Assembly (NCBI RefSeq): GCF_009828025.1
Contig: NZ_WTYA01000007.1
Location: 124,001 to 188,000, forward strand
Source of the DNA: Qipengyuania algicida
Lineage (GTDB): Bacteria > Pseudomonadota > Alphaproteobacteria > Sphingomonadales > Sphingomonadaceae
Reading direction: 5' to 3'
Length of the DNA stretch: 64,000 nt
Part shown: positions 55,481 through 64,000 of the stretch, piece by piece
How the letters are laid out: the number at the start of each line of letters is the position of its first letter
How positions within the stretch are numbered: the first letter of the stretch is position 1
Notes under the pieces: model-generated
The model's input: the letters and a program-made list of their open reading frames with translations, nothing else
Told to the model about the DNA's origin: nothing
The model's database searches: none
Made by a program: the position numbers and the translations under genes

Positions 55481-58400
55481 TCAGAAGTTGACCTGAGCGA
55501 GGATCGTGAACGACCGCCCGCGAGGATCGGCTACACGCGGCTCCCACGAGCTGCCCGCGCCGGTGTTGCTGTCATAGGTGATCGCGAAGGGCGGGTCGGT
55601 GTTGAACACGTTCTTGATCCCGGCTGTGATCTTGAATGCTTTCGTGACCTGCTGGGACACGGTCATGTTGTAGATGATGTAGGGCTTCACCCGCGGGTTG
55701 AAGTCCGGTGGCGACACGGTGCCATTCGCAACACCGGGAAGCTCCTGGTTCTCATACCCGCTGCGGAAAATCTGCGAGAAGGTGAAAGTGAAGTTGTCCT
55801 TGCGATAATTGATCCAGGCGTTGTGCTTCCACTCCAGGCCGAGATCCCCGGCAAAGGTGAATACTCCCAGCTGGTCTTCGTAAGGTGCAGTCGGGAACAG
55901 TTTCTGCTTCTTTTCCAGCAGCCAGGTGCCATCCAGTCCGATGTCGACGCTTCCCCCGAACAAATCCGCTCCGCCGCGGAATGACACGTCAATGCCTTTC
56001 GTTCTGCGCGATCCGATGTTGTCGTAGGTCAGATCGACGAGCGTCAGCACTCCATTGGTTCGCGTGAAGCGCGACGGGTCTAGGTACTGGATATTGTCCA
56101 GAGCCTGCTGCAACGTCAGAGCACCAATCACATTGTCGACCGATATCGACCAAAAATCGGCGGTTGCGCTCCAGCGCCGTGCCGGGCGGAAGACCACTCC
56201 GACCGAATATTGCTTGGACGTTTCGGGCCCGAGGTTGAGATTGCCACCGAACAGCGTGTCCGGTGTGATCGCGGCACAGCCGGGCGCCGAACTTACCGCG
56301 CCGCCGGGGCAGGTGGTCGGATCGACCAGCGTATTACCCGGATTGGGGCTCTGGCTGACGGCATTGTAGATTTGGTTGAAGGTCGGGACGCGGAAACCGG
56401 TCCCGTACGATCCGCGGAACATCAGCCAGTTGGTGGGCGTGAACTTGACCGAGAATTTCGGATTGAACGTGCTACCGAAACCCGAATAGTCGTCCACACG
56501 GCCAGCCGCGCTCAATTCTAGCACGCTCAAAAGCGGGATTTGCAATTCTGCGTAAGCTGCCTTGACCGTGCGAGTCTTGTCCTGCAGCGCATTGGCATTG
56601 TCGAATGCCACGTTGAAGATCTCGGGTTGGTCGATGGCCGCATCGGGCGAGCCATTGAAGGTATAGCTCTCGCGCCGCCAATCAACACCGGCTGCGAGCT
56701 TGACCATGCCGCCCGGCAGTTCGAACAACGATCCGGAAACCGAGGCGTCGCCCTGCCAGACATCGTATATGCCGCCGTACAACACCGTGCCGTCGGCGGA
56801 AACCGACTGGAGAAGAGCGAGTTCTTCCGGCGTTTTCGTGTCGGAGAAAACATTGATCAAACCGCTGTTGAGCAGGCCGATGATGCCGGGCTCAGACGCG
56901 CCAGGGGCGGTTGGAGCGCGTGGGTCGACATCTCCACGCATTGCCCCCGCTACGCCCGAGGCGTCAGCACGCGATTGGGACGAAAAAATGCCGCGGTAGG
57001 AATAACCGGTTCCGAGAACGGAATTGGATTCGCTTCGCGCATAGGAAATTCCTGCGTTGTAATTCCAATCACCAGCGATTGGACCGTCAGCAAAAAGTCC
57101 TGCGCGATAGGTCTTGGTGTTGGTAATATATTCGCGCGGTCCGCAAGCGGTGCAGCGCCAGCGATAGGCAATTGGTCTGCCGTAGTTGCCAACATTATCA
57201 ACAGTTCGATCACCCACCGCACCAATTGACGGGAAGACCGCCGCCAATTGATCGTAAACACTGTCATATGTCGTCTTTGTATTAGAATTCAGCGGGTAAT
57301 AGAGCGGCGTTGTGCTCGTATTGCCGGCGTACTGGTTGGAAGAAAATATCTTCGATGAAGTCGCGTCCGAACCGGTGAATTCGGCTGAAATCCTGTGCTC
57401 ACCGATCGCAACGGTCGCACGGCTATAATACGTCAAAGTGTCGATAGGTTGCTGCAGGACCGCGGCTCGACCGGTATCCCAAGCGCAAGCGTAATACGCA
57501 GGATTATTTGCCCAAAGTTCGTAATCGTAGGCCATGCCCCCGTCGAAGGACTCGCATCCGGCTCCGCCCGGCAGATTGAGTGTATTGACACCACCTGTCG
57601 CCTGAAATGTCTGGCCCGGAACTGTGAGGTCCGCGCCGCTCAGTAGACTGCCGTCTGGAGCGAAAATAGCATTGGCTCCATTTGGAAAAATTGTCGCAAT
57701 CGGCGTCCCGCGGGTATCGATGGAAAGGCCCCTGTTGGGCTGGTTGCCGTTGACGAACGCACGATCGGACCCGCGCAAGATGCCATTCCAGCTCTTGCTG
57801 ACCGAGGCCATGATGTTGAAGCCCTGCTTGTCCAGATCGCCGTAGCCGACGGTGCCCGTAAGACGGTATATTGGGCTGTCGCCTTCCTGAGTTATATCGC
57901 TGTAGCCCGATGCGGACACACCCTGAAAATCGGTCTTGGTGATGAAGTTGATCACGCCGCCGATTGCGTCCGTTCCGTAGATCGCGGAAGCGCCATCGTT
58001 GAGCACTTCGACACGTTCGAGCGCGGCGAAGGGGATCTGGTTGACGTCGACCGCCGACCCGGTGAGGCCGTGTGCGGCGACGCGGCGGCCATTCAGCAAG
58101 ACGAGGGTCGATGCCGATCCCTGGCCGCGCAGGTTGGCGGCCGAAAGGCCGTTCGTACCGCGCTGGGCGCCACTGGTGACGTCGCTGTTGGACGCAAGGT
58201 TGTCCGCGCCGTTACCGTTCGAGGCGAGGTAGGAGATCAGCTGTTCGGGGCTGTTGATGCCTTCGCGCGTCAGATCTTCAGATGTGAAGATCTTCAGGGG
58301 CAGCGCACTGTTGGTGGGATCCTGCTTAATGCGCGAACCGGTAACGACGATTTCCTGACCGGATGCCGGCTGGCTATTGTCGTCGATCGTCCGGTCGCTG

Positions 58401-58531
58401 ATCTCGGTGCTGGGGGCCGACGTCGCCTGATCTGCCGATTGATCCTGTGCCACCGCCGGTGCGGAGGCCGCAATGGCTGCAAATGCACAAGTTGTCGCGA
58501 GACCGATCCTGAGAGAAGTAATTGTACGCAT
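55481..58531 (-). CDS. TonB-dependent outer-membrane receptor
   Basis: A 1016-residue TonB-dependent receptor for active uptake across the outer membrane. It has a signal peptide to about residue 28 (SAPAVA), a TonB-box-like EIVVTGSRI (residues 60-68), a plug domain (NLRGQGSASTLVLLNGRRV ... VEVLNDGASAIYGTDAIGGVINFITK) and a beta-barrel ending in FTILAQVNF. The size and plug style resemble sphingomonad receptors often linked to peptide or oligosaccharide uptake. The substrate is not readable from sequence; the neighbours suggest muropeptides or peptides. It is divergent from a serine hydrolase gene across an AT-rich region. Confidence 0.95.
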   Translation of the reverse strand: MRTITSLRIGLATTCAFAAIAASAPAVAQDQSADQATSAPSTEISDRTIDDNSQPASGQEIVVTGSRIKQDPTNSALPLKIFTSEDLTREGINSPEQLISYLASNGNGADNLASNSDVTSGAQRGTNGLSAANLRGQGSASTLVLLNGRRVAAHGLTGSAVDVNQIPFAALERVEVLNDGASAIYGTDAIGGVINFITKTDFQGVSASGYSDITQEGDSPIYRLTGTVGYGDLDKQGFNIMASVSKSWNGILRGSDRAFVNGNQPNRGLSIDTRGTPIATIFPNGANAIFAPDGSLLSGADLTVPGQTFQATGGVNTLNLPGGAGCESFDGGMAYDYELWANNPAYYACAWDTGRAAVLQQPIDTLTYYSRATVAIGEHRISAEFTGSDATSSKIFSSNQYAGNTSTTPLYYPLNSNTKTTYDSVYDQLAAVFPSIGAVGDRTVDNVGNYGRPIAYRWRCTACGPREYITNTKTYRAGLFADGPIAGDWNYNAGISYARSESNSVLGTGYSYRGIFSSQSRADASGVAGAMRGDVDPRAPTAPGASEPGIIGLLNSGLINVFSDTKTPEELALLQSVSADGTVLYGGIYDVWQGDASVSGSLFELPGGMVKLAAGVDWRRESYTFNGSPDAAIDQPEIFNVAFDNANALQDKTRTVKAAYAELQIPLLSVLELSAAGRVDDYSGFGSTFNPKFSVKFTPTNWLMFRGSYGTGFRVPTFNQIYNAVSQSPNPGNTLVDPTTCPGGAVSSAPGCAAITPDTLFGGNLNLGPETSKQYSVGVVFRPARRWSATADFWSISVDNVIGALTLQQALDNIQYLDPSRFTRTNGVLTLVDLTYDNIGSRRTKGIDVSFRGGADLFGGSVDIGLDGTWLLEKKQKLFPTAPYEDQLGVFTFAGDLGLEWKHNAWINYRKDNFTFTFSQIFRSGYENQELPGVANGTVSPPDFNPRVKPYIIYNMTVSQQVTKAFKITAGIKNVFNTDPPFAITYDSNTGAGSSWEPRVADPRGRSFTILAQVNF

Positions 58532-58832
58532 GAAGACCCCCTGAGTGCCTTAAAAATTCACTCTGCATTAGATATCAGCACTGTTGCAAGCCGGTATAAT
58601 TGTATTTCAGGTGCCCATAACCCAGCGGCATTGAGATAAATTATATCATTGTAATAAATACGAAAAATGCGAAAAATTTGAGGAGTTGGGCTCGCCTGGA
58701 CAGCATAAATCGTGCTTTTGCGGCAACAGGTCCGGCGCAAGCGTAAAATGGCCTTACTGTGCGACAGGCAAAACAGGCATATTCGGTGCAACCGCGCAGC
58801 GTTCGATCGCATGCGATCTGGCTCAGGGAGAT
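58532..58832. promoter_or_regulatory. AT-rich divergent intergenic region (TonB receptor / serine hydrolase)
   Basis: About 300 bases without a convincing gene; a serine hydrolase frame runs back into it but is not protein-like there. The middle (about 58590-58680) is clearly AT-rich compared with the window and contains a tandem CGAAAAAT (58661-58668 and 58670-58677). It probably holds the promoters of both flanking genes. No promoter elements could be fixed with confidence. Confidence 0.5.
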
Positions 58833-60080
58833 ATGGATGTGTTCTGGCGAATTGCAGCGCTGGCCCTTGTTCCGGCCTTGCTGATGGCACCTGCCAACGC
58901 CACGGCGAGCGAAGTGGCTAAGGAGCCGAAACGGCAGGATCCGGTTGCGCAGGTATGGGTGCGTTTCGATCGATCGGGAATCGAGCAAGTGAAAGCGTCT
59001 GGCATTGCCGATCTGCGGACCGGAAGACCTGTCAGCGTCGACGATCCGGTGCGGGTCGCCTCGATCTCGAAACTGATCACATCGATTGCGGTCATGCGAC
59101 TGGTGGAGCAGGGCAAGCTCGATCTCGATGCCGATGTGTCGCGCACACTCGGTTGGCGTTTGCGCAACCCTGCGTTCCCCGATGTCCCGATCACCTTGCG
59201 GCTGCTGCTGTCGCATCGCTCGAGCCTGACGGATACGATCGACTATGTTCTACCGCTCGACTCAGACATGCAAAAGGTGCTCGCCAATCCGGCGGCCTGG
59301 GATGCTGACCATGCTCCCGGTACCTATTTCCGCTACACCAATTTCAACTTCCCGGTCATCGCAGCGGTAATGGAAAAGGCGACCGGGAAGCGGTTCGACC
59401 TGCTGGTGAAGCGGATCGTGCTGAAGCCGCTGGGGATCGAGGCCTGCTTCAACTGGATCGCCTGCAACAGCGATTTTGCCGCCCGCGCAGTCGTCCTCTA
59501 TCGCGAAGCGGTGCCGGTCAAGGACGACAATCACGGTGTGATGCCTGAGTGCCCGGTAACGCCCGCGCAGGACGGAAGCTGCGACATTGCCGCGAGGTGG
59601 TCGCCCGGCAGTAACGGCGCGATCTTCTCCCCGCAGGGAGGATTGCGGATCACGATGAAGGGGCTGGCGAAGATCGGCCGGATGCTGCTCGGCAATGGCA
59701 AGGTCGATGGGGTGCGCCTGTTGTCCCCCGGATCGATCCACACATTGCTGACCCCGGTCTGGACCTTCGACGGCAGCAATGGCGATACGCAGGATGGCTT
59801 CATTTGTCGCTACGGCCTTGCGAGTCAGACGCTCGCAACGTCCGTCGAGGGATGTCACGACGATCCTTTCGCAGATGGAGTGCCGCGTGCCGGCCATGCC
59901 GGAAGCGCTTATGGCCTGAAAGCCGGCCTGTGGATCGACCGCAAGCGCGGCACCGGTGTCGCCTATTACGCGACCGATGTGCTTGACGACGACAGCGGAC
60001 TCCATTCCGCGTTCACAAGGATCGAAGAGCAGCTGGCGACAGCCGCGAAAAGTCCCGTCTCGATGAGCGAAGGGAAATGA
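58833..60080 (+). CDS. Secreted beta-lactamase-fold serine hydrolase
   Basis: A 415-residue periplasmic serine hydrolase of the class C beta-lactamase fold. The signal peptide is [23 protein letters not shown]. The SxxK motif is S77-x-x-K80 (ASISKL), the Tyr motif is RYTNFNF and the third box reads GHAGSAYG. Such proteins act as D-aminopeptidases, esterases or D-Ala-D-Ala carboxypeptidase-like enzymes. GGGAG is only two bases before the ATG at 58833, so a GTG at 58839 (eight bases away) may be the real start. It is the last gene before the tRNA fragment and the presumed island. Confidence 0.88.
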   Translation: MDVFWRIAALALVPALLMAPANATASEVAKEPKRQDPVAQVWVRFDRSGIEQVKASGIADLRTGRPVSVDDPVRVASISKLITSIAVMRLVEQGKLDLDADVSRTLGWRLRNPAFPDVPITLRLLLSHRSSLTDTIDYVLPLDSDMQKVLANPAAWDADHAPGTYFRYTNFNFPVIAAVMEKATGKRFDLLVKRIVLKPLGIEACFNWIACNSDFAARAVVLYREAVPVKDDNHGVMPECPVTPAQDGSCDIAARWSPGSNGAIFSPQGGLRITMKGLAKIGRMLLGNGKVDGVRLLSPGSIHTLLTPVWTFDGSNGDTQDGFICRYGLASQTLATSVEGCHDDPFADGVPRAGHAGSAYGLKAGLWIDRKRGTGVAYYATDVLDDDSGLHSAFTRIEEQLATAAKSPVSMSEGK

Positions 60081-60111
60081 CGTAGGTCGCGATTTGGCCG
60101 GGAAGAAAAAA

Positions 60112-60136
60112 TGGTCGGGGAGACAGGATTCGAACC
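60112..60136 (-). other. Isolated tRNA 3' end (about 25 nt, probably tRNA-Pro): candidate attachment site
   Basis: Read on the minus strand, these bases form the end of a tRNA gene: GG, the T-loop TTCGAAT, the 3' T-stem CCTGT, the acceptor half CTCCCCG, discriminator A and CCA. No matching 5' half, anticodon arm or D-arm lies to the right; the T-stem partner already fails beyond the GG. A C-ending acceptor start (C1-G72) with A73 is typical of tRNA-Pro. It is therefore a partial copy, as left at one end of an element integrated into a tRNA gene. Neither tRNA in this window matches it. Confidence 0.82.
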
Positions 60137-60410
60137 CACTTTATCGATCACAAAAAGTGACGGTTTTCTGCGGTTTATAATAGCCCCTTCAAAGCGTGTG
60201 CTACATATTTGTGTACCGGTCCAGTGCACCGCTTTGTGCACCTGTGGATGCGGCATAGTCGGTACGACCTAATACCATTCCAACTCGACGATTCAGGGGA
60301 ATGCCTGTTGCTCACCGCAATCTGAGTTGGGAGAAAACATTTTAAGCTTGAAATATATCACTCCTGCTCGCTACGGTGAGATCGTCGCATCGGACGTTGG
60401 AGACTCGCTC
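60137..60410. other. Gene-free junction region with spaced GTGYACC repeats
   Basis: No gene is seen. It holds three heptamers in direct orientation: GTGTACC (60211-60217), GTGCACC (60224-60230) and GTGCACC (60236-60242), spaced 12-13 bases apart. Spacing near a helical turn is typical of arm-type sites of tyrosine recombinases. The right part (60300 onward) leads to the hydroxylase gene and should hold its promoter. Confidence 0.55.
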
Positions 60411-62729
60411 ATGAAAGTCGCGTGCATCGGAGGTGGGCCGGCAGGCCTCTATTTTGCGATCTCTATGAAGTTGCGTAACCCGGAGCACGACGTCACCGTT
60501 TTCGAACGAAACCAGCCGGGCGACACATTTGGTTGGGGTGTCGTTTTTTCAGATCAGACAATGGAACAGCTCGTCTTGAATGATGAGCCGAGTGCGCGTT
60601 CGATGATCGATGAACTGGCTCATTGGGACGATATCGCAGTACATGTTGAGGATGGCGATGAGTGCAGCACGGTTCGCTCAGGGGGACACGGCTTCATTGG
60701 AATTGGGCGCAAACGCCTTCTTAATATTCTGCAGGAGCGCGCCTCGGAGTTAGGCGTCAATCTGGAATTTGCTACCGAGGTCGAACCGGACGCAGATTTC
60801 CTATCTGGCTATGATCTTGTCGTTGCCGCCGATGGCGCGAACAGCAAATTGCGTCGACGATATGAAGAGCATTTTCGTCCCGATATCGACATGAGGCGCA
60901 ATCATTTCGTGTGGCTGGGTACGCGACAGAAATTCGATGCGTTCACATTCGTATTTCGCAAGACGCGGCACGGCTGGATATGGGCGCACGCATATCAATT
61001 CGATCGCGATACAGCGACATTCATCGTAGAATGCGAACCTGAGACGTTTGAGTCATTTGGCTTCGCCAACATGACACAAGAAGAGACATGCCGAGCGTGC
61101 GAAGAAATCTTCGAAGATCATCTTGGCGGTCACGAGCTGATGAGCAATGCAGGGCACATCAGGGGGTCTGCGTGGATCAATTTCCCGCGAATTATATGCG
61201 AGCACTGGAGCCACGAGAATATCGTTCTGCTGGGTGATGCGGCACACACTGCGCATTTTTCGATTGGTTCTGGGACGAAGCTGGCGTTGGAAGATGCGAT
61301 CAAGCTTGCTGAGGTGATGAACCGCCCCAACATTGACCAAAAAGCTAAACTTGATGCGGCGCTGATTGATTATCGCGAGGAACGCCAGCTTGAGGTGCTC
61401 AAGCTGCAAAACGCCGCCCGTAATTCAACAGAGTGGTTCGAAAACCTCGATCGCTATCTGCATATGCCGCCCATGCAGTTTGCGTACACACTACTGACGC
61501 GCAGTCAGCGAGTAAGCCATGAGAATCTGCGCCTTCGCGATCCGGCTTGGCTGGCCGAATTGGAGCGACATTTGGCGGAGGCCGCACTCGGTCGCCCCGT
61601 AGAGGAACCGGTCCCACCTATGTTCCTACCACTCACGCTACGCGACATGACGGTTCGAAACCGGATCGTGGTGTCGCCGATGGCGATGTATTCGGCGATC
61701 GACGGAATACCCGACGAGTTTCATCTGGTGCACTATGGCGCGCGCGCGCTCGGAGGAGCGGGGCTTATCTTCACCGAGATGACCTGCGTATCACCTGAGG
61801 GTCGTATCACGCCCGGCTGCACTGGACTGTGGAATGACGAGCAAGCCGAGGCTTGGCGGCGGATTACTGATTTCGTCCATCGCACGCCGGGTGCTCGCAT
61901 ATGTCTGCAGCTCGGGCATAGCGGTTCGAAAGGATCGACAAGGATCGGTTGGGAAGGGATGGATCAGCCGCTAGATATCGGCAACTGGCCCCTTTTTGCT
62001 GCCTCGGATGTAGCGTGGGATGAAGTAAACCAGAAGCCGACACCTCTCGACCGAGAAGGCATGGATCAAATTCGTCAGCAGTTTGTCGCGGCGACACGTC
62101 GCGCAGAAACTGCAGGCTTTGACATGGTCGAGCTTCATTGTGCGCACGGCTATCTACTCTCCGGTTTTATCAGCCCCGTACAAAACAAGCGATCTGACGA
62201 ATTTGGAGGCAGTCTGGAAAATCGCCTTCGCTATCCACTCGAGATCTTCAAGGCGATGAGAGACGTCTGGCCTGACCACAAGCCGATGTCGGTGCGCATC
62301 TCGGCCCATGACTGGATGGGTGAGCATGGCGTCACACCCGACGAGGCGGTGAAAATTGGCCGCGCGTTCGCGGATGTCGGAGTCGATCTGGTCGATGTGT
62401 CGGCTGGGCAGGTCAGCAAGGACCAGCAGCCTGTTTATGGCCGCATGTTCCAGACGCCCTTCTCAGACAGGATACGCAATGAAGCTGGCGTCGCGACCAT
62501 GGCGGTAGGTAACATTTACGAGGTTGATCATGCCAATTCAATCGTCGCGGCGGGGCGCGCCGATCTAGTCGCACTGGCTCGTCCACACCTGATGGACCCC
62601 GCATGGACGATCCGCGCTGCGGCCGAGCAGCAACTCGACGATGCGCCGGTGCCGGTTCAGTATGAAAGCGGATATTCGCAGATGCGGCGTAATTTTGCGC
62701 GGGCGGCACAGATCGCGGCGCAATCATGA
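60411..62729 (+). CDS. Bifunctional salicylyl-CoA 5-hydroxylase / 2-aminobenzoyl-CoA monooxygenase-reductase type flavoprotein
   Basis: A 772-residue fusion. Residues 1-400 are a UbiH-like FAD monooxygenase ([57 protein letters not shown]). Residues 403-772 are an old-yellow-enzyme-type NADH:flavin oxidoreductase ([60 protein letters not shown]). This fusion is known for CoA-thioester aromatics such as salicylyl-CoA and 2-aminobenzoyl-CoA (anthranilate route). The ATG at 60411 has GGAG eight bases upstream; the frame is open to 60327. It is coupled by ATGA to the SDR gene. Codon use looks slightly richer in A/T than the left part of the window. Confidence 0.92.
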   Translation: MKVACIGGGPAGLYFAISMKLRNPEHDVTVFERNQPGDTFGWGVVFSDQTMEQLVLNDEPSARSMIDELAHWDDIAVHVEDGDECSTVRSGGHGFIGIGRKRLLNILQERASELGVNLEFATEVEPDADFLSGYDLVVAADGANSKLRRRYEEHFRPDIDMRRNHFVWLGTRQKFDAFTFVFRKTRHGWIWAHAYQFDRDTATFIVECEPETFESFGFANMTQEETCRACEEIFEDHLGGHELMSNAGHIRGSAWINFPRIICEHWSHENIVLLGDAAHTAHFSIGSGTKLALEDAIKLAEVMNRPNIDQKAKLDAALIDYREERQLEVLKLQNAARNSTEWFENLDRYLHMPPMQFAYTLLTRSQRVSHENLRLRDPAWLAELERHLAEAALGRPVEEPVPPMFLPLTLRDMTVRNRIVVSPMAMYSAIDGIPDEFHLVHYGARALGGAGLIFTEMTCVSPEGRITPGCTGLWNDEQAEAWRRITDFVHRTPGARICLQLGHSGSKGSTRIGWEGMDQPLDIGNWPLFAASDVAWDEVNQKPTPLDREGMDQIRQQFVAATRRAETAGFDMVELHCAHGYLLSGFISPVQNKRSDEFGGSLENRLRYPLEIFKAMRDVWPDHKPMSVRISAHDWMGEHGVTPDEAVKIGRAFADVGVDLVDVSAGQVSKDQQPVYGRMFQTPFSDRIRNEAGVATMAVGNIYEVDHANSIVAAGRADLVALARPHLMDPAWTIRAAAEQQLDDAPVPVQYESGYSQMRRNFARAAQIAAQS

Positions 62730-63487
62730 GCGATAGGCGCCATGTCATTGTTACCGGTGGAGGAAGCGGGATCGGTCTCGCGATTGCCCGCGCCCTTGCA
62801 GCGACTGGCGACAAAGTTACGATCATGGGCAGGGCGCTCGATCGGCTCGAACGCGCGAGCAGGGAATGCGGCAACGCACTTTTACCAGTGGCCTGTGATG
62901 TCGGCGATGAAACGGCGGTCGGCAATGCCTTTGCCGATGCCCTCACGCGAAATGGACCTGCGTCGATGCTAGTCAATGCGGCGGGCATTGTGCGGACCGC
63001 ACCATTTGCGAAGACCGGGGATGATGTCTGGAATGCGCTCTGGCGAACAAATGTTCTCGGCGCAGTTCATGCTTGCCGCCAGGTGTTGCCGGGCATGCGC
63101 AGCCTGAAATCGGGACGCATCATAAACATTGCCAGTACGGCGTCGCTCAAGGGCTATGCCTATGTCAGCGCATATGCCGCGACCAAGCATGCGCTATTGG
63201 GGATGACGAGATCGCTGGCGCTCGAGCTCGCCAATACGCCGATCACGGTCAACGCCGTTTGTCCAGGATACACCGAAACCGACATCATTCGCGATGCCGT
63301 GGGCGACATAATAGCGAAGACGGGACGCAGCGAAGCAGAGGCGATGGCTACATTCACCGGTGCAAACCCACAGGGGAGACTGATCACCCCCGAGGAAGTG
63401 GCTGAAACCATATTATGGCTTGCGTCAGATGCGGCGCGATCGATGACCGGCCAAGCCATCGTGGTAGCCGGCGGCGAAATCATGTGA
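62726..63487 (+). CDS. SDR-family NAD(P)-dependent oxidoreductase
   Basis: A 253-residue short-chain dehydrogenase. It has the cofactor loop [20 protein letters not shown], the active-site Ser region [25 protein letters not shown] (Y-x-x-x-K) and [10 protein letters not shown]. It probably oxidises a 3-hydroxyacyl-CoA or similar alcohol in the aryl-CoA ring-processing pathway of its neighbours. It starts inside the stop of the hydroxylase gene and is followed by an enoyl-CoA hydratase gene seven bases later. Confidence 0.93.
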   Translation: MSDRRHVIVTGGGSGIGLAIARALAATGDKVTIMGRALDRLERASRECGNALLPVACDVGDETAVGNAFADALTRNGPASMLVNAAGIVRTAPFAKTGDDVWNALWRTNVLGAVHACRQVLPGMRSLKSGRIINIASTASLKGYAYVSAYAATKHALLGMTRSLALELANTPITVNAVCPGYTETDIIRDAVGDIIAKTGRSEAEAMATFTGANPQGRLITPEEVAETILWLASDAARSMTGQAIVVAGGEIM

Positions 63488-63494
63488 GGCAACA

Positions 63495-64000
63495 ATGACC
63501 AGTTTCGATCCAGAAAATTATAGTCCTGACCATTTCGCCTATGCATTTGCAGATAAGGTGGCAACGATCACGCTCAACCGGCCCGAGCGCAAGAACCCGC
63601 TCACGTTCGAATCCTATGCCGAGCTGCGCGACCTGTTCCGCGCTCTTCGCTATGCTGATAAGGTGAAGGCGGTGGTGATCGCCGGAGCTGGCGGCAATTT
63701 CTGCTCCGGCGGCGACGTCCACGAGATCATAGGACCGCTTACCAAAATGGATATGCCGGGCTTGCTCGCGTTCACGCGAATGACCGGCGATCTGGTAAAG
63801 GCGATGCGGAGTTGTCCGCAGCCAATCATCGCGGCGGTCAATGGTGTCTGTGCGGGTGCAGGTGCGATTCTCGCGATGGCTTCGGACATCCGCTACGCTG
63901 CTCACGACGCGAAGACCGCGTTTCTGTTCACGAGGGTCGGGCTTGCCGGCGCGGACATGGGTGCGTGCGCTATCCTACCGCGCATCATTGGCCATGGCCG
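63495..64000 (+). CDS. Enoyl-CoA hydratase / isomerase family protein (3' end outside window)
   Basis: Only the first 168 residues are inside the window. The N-terminus [23 protein letters not shown] and the CoA/oxyanion loop [19 protein letters not shown], then [23 protein letters not shown], are the crotonase pattern. It likely hydrates an unsaturated acyl-CoA made from the aromatic ring. The ATG at 63495 has GAGG six bases upstream and lies seven bases after the SDR stop. Same operon as the two genes before it. Confidence 0.93.
   Translation, partial: MTSFDPENYSPDHFAYAFADKVATITLNRPERKNPLTFESYAELRDLFRALRYADKVKAVVIAGAGGNFCSGGDVHEIIGPLTKMDMPGLLAFTRMTGDLVKAMRSCPQPIIAAVNGVCAGAGAILAMASDIRYAAHDAKTAFLFTRVGLAGADMGACAILPRIIGHG

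Noticed and set aside
55469..55484. Palindrome CTGATCG-TG-CGATCAG at the end of the TonB-receptor gene
   Set aside because: It overlaps the stop codon and a true terminator lies next to it. A short palindrome is expected by chance and no function is supported.
60112..60190. A complete tRNA gene at the tRNA-like end
   Set aside because: Only the 3' 25 bases are tRNA-like. The T-stem partner, anticodon arm and D-arm are absent to the right.

Overview
The window is chromosomal DNA of a GC-rich alphaproteobacterium, most likely of the Sphingomonadales and probably family Erythrobacteraceae. The grounds are a DivL-type histidine-kinase homologue with tyrosine at the phospho-acceptor site, the AddAB (not RecBCD) repair system, the mfd / sdhE / recG neighbourhood, a large TonB-dependent receptor, and protein sequences that look like that family throughout. 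The family assignment is a judgement by eye, not a search result. Coding density is high and most genes in a run overlap by four bases (ATGA or GTGA).

Region 1 (1-6.1 kb) holds housekeeping genes: a Nudix (MutT-like) hydrolase cut by the window edge, tRNA-Arg(ACG), a small zincin metallopeptidase, a phospholipase D family protein coupled to folE, a Prx5-like peroxiredoxin, a small secreted protein and ahcY, which has a terminator-like hairpin in its leader. Region 2 (6.2-17.5 kb) is one long co-directional operon: divL, tsaE, amgK, murU, addB, addA, trxA. It links a cell-cycle regulator, t6A tRNA modification, anabolic MurNAc salvage, double-strand-break repair and thioredoxin. Region 3 (17.5-34 kb) carries an inositol-phosphatase-family gene, argJ, a TonB C-terminal-domain protein, secA, a GNAT acetyltransferase, a TauE/SafE exporter, tRNA-Asn(GTT), nadK, an EAL phosphodiesterase with a degenerate GGDEF domain, mfd, sdhE and recG.

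Region 4 (34-60 kb) is the most interesting part. It reads as a scavenging and catabolic locus for bacterial cell wall and D-amino acids. It has a PP2C-like phosphatase, a D-lactate dehydrogenase-type flavoprotein, an AmpG-like permease, a beta-lactamase-fold serine hydrolase and an S9 peptidase in one coupled operon. MurQ (MurNAc-6P etherase, which releases D-lactate), a NagB-II-type SIS protein, NagA and a BadF-type amino-sugar kinase follow. Then come a PBP4-type DD-peptidase, a penicillin acylase family enzyme, a D-aminoacylase, a LysR regulator, DgcN and DgcA (D-glutamate / L-Ala-D-Glu metabolism), a glutamate/dicarboxylate symporter, a TonB-dependent receptor and a second serine hydrolase. 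With amgK-murU in region 2, the genome encodes both the anabolic and the catabolic route for MurNAc.

Region 5 (60.1 kb to the end) begins with the isolated 3' end of a tRNA gene (minus strand, probably tRNA-Pro), which looks like an attachment site, followed by spaced GTGYACC repeats. To its right starts an aryl-CoA catabolic operon with slightly AT-richer codon use: a bifunctional salicylyl-CoA / 2-aminobenzoyl-CoA hydroxylase-reductase, an SDR, and an enoyl-CoA hydratase cut by the window end. I read this as the left edge of a genomic island that continues beyond the window. No CRISPR array, rRNA, insertion sequence or integrase was seen.
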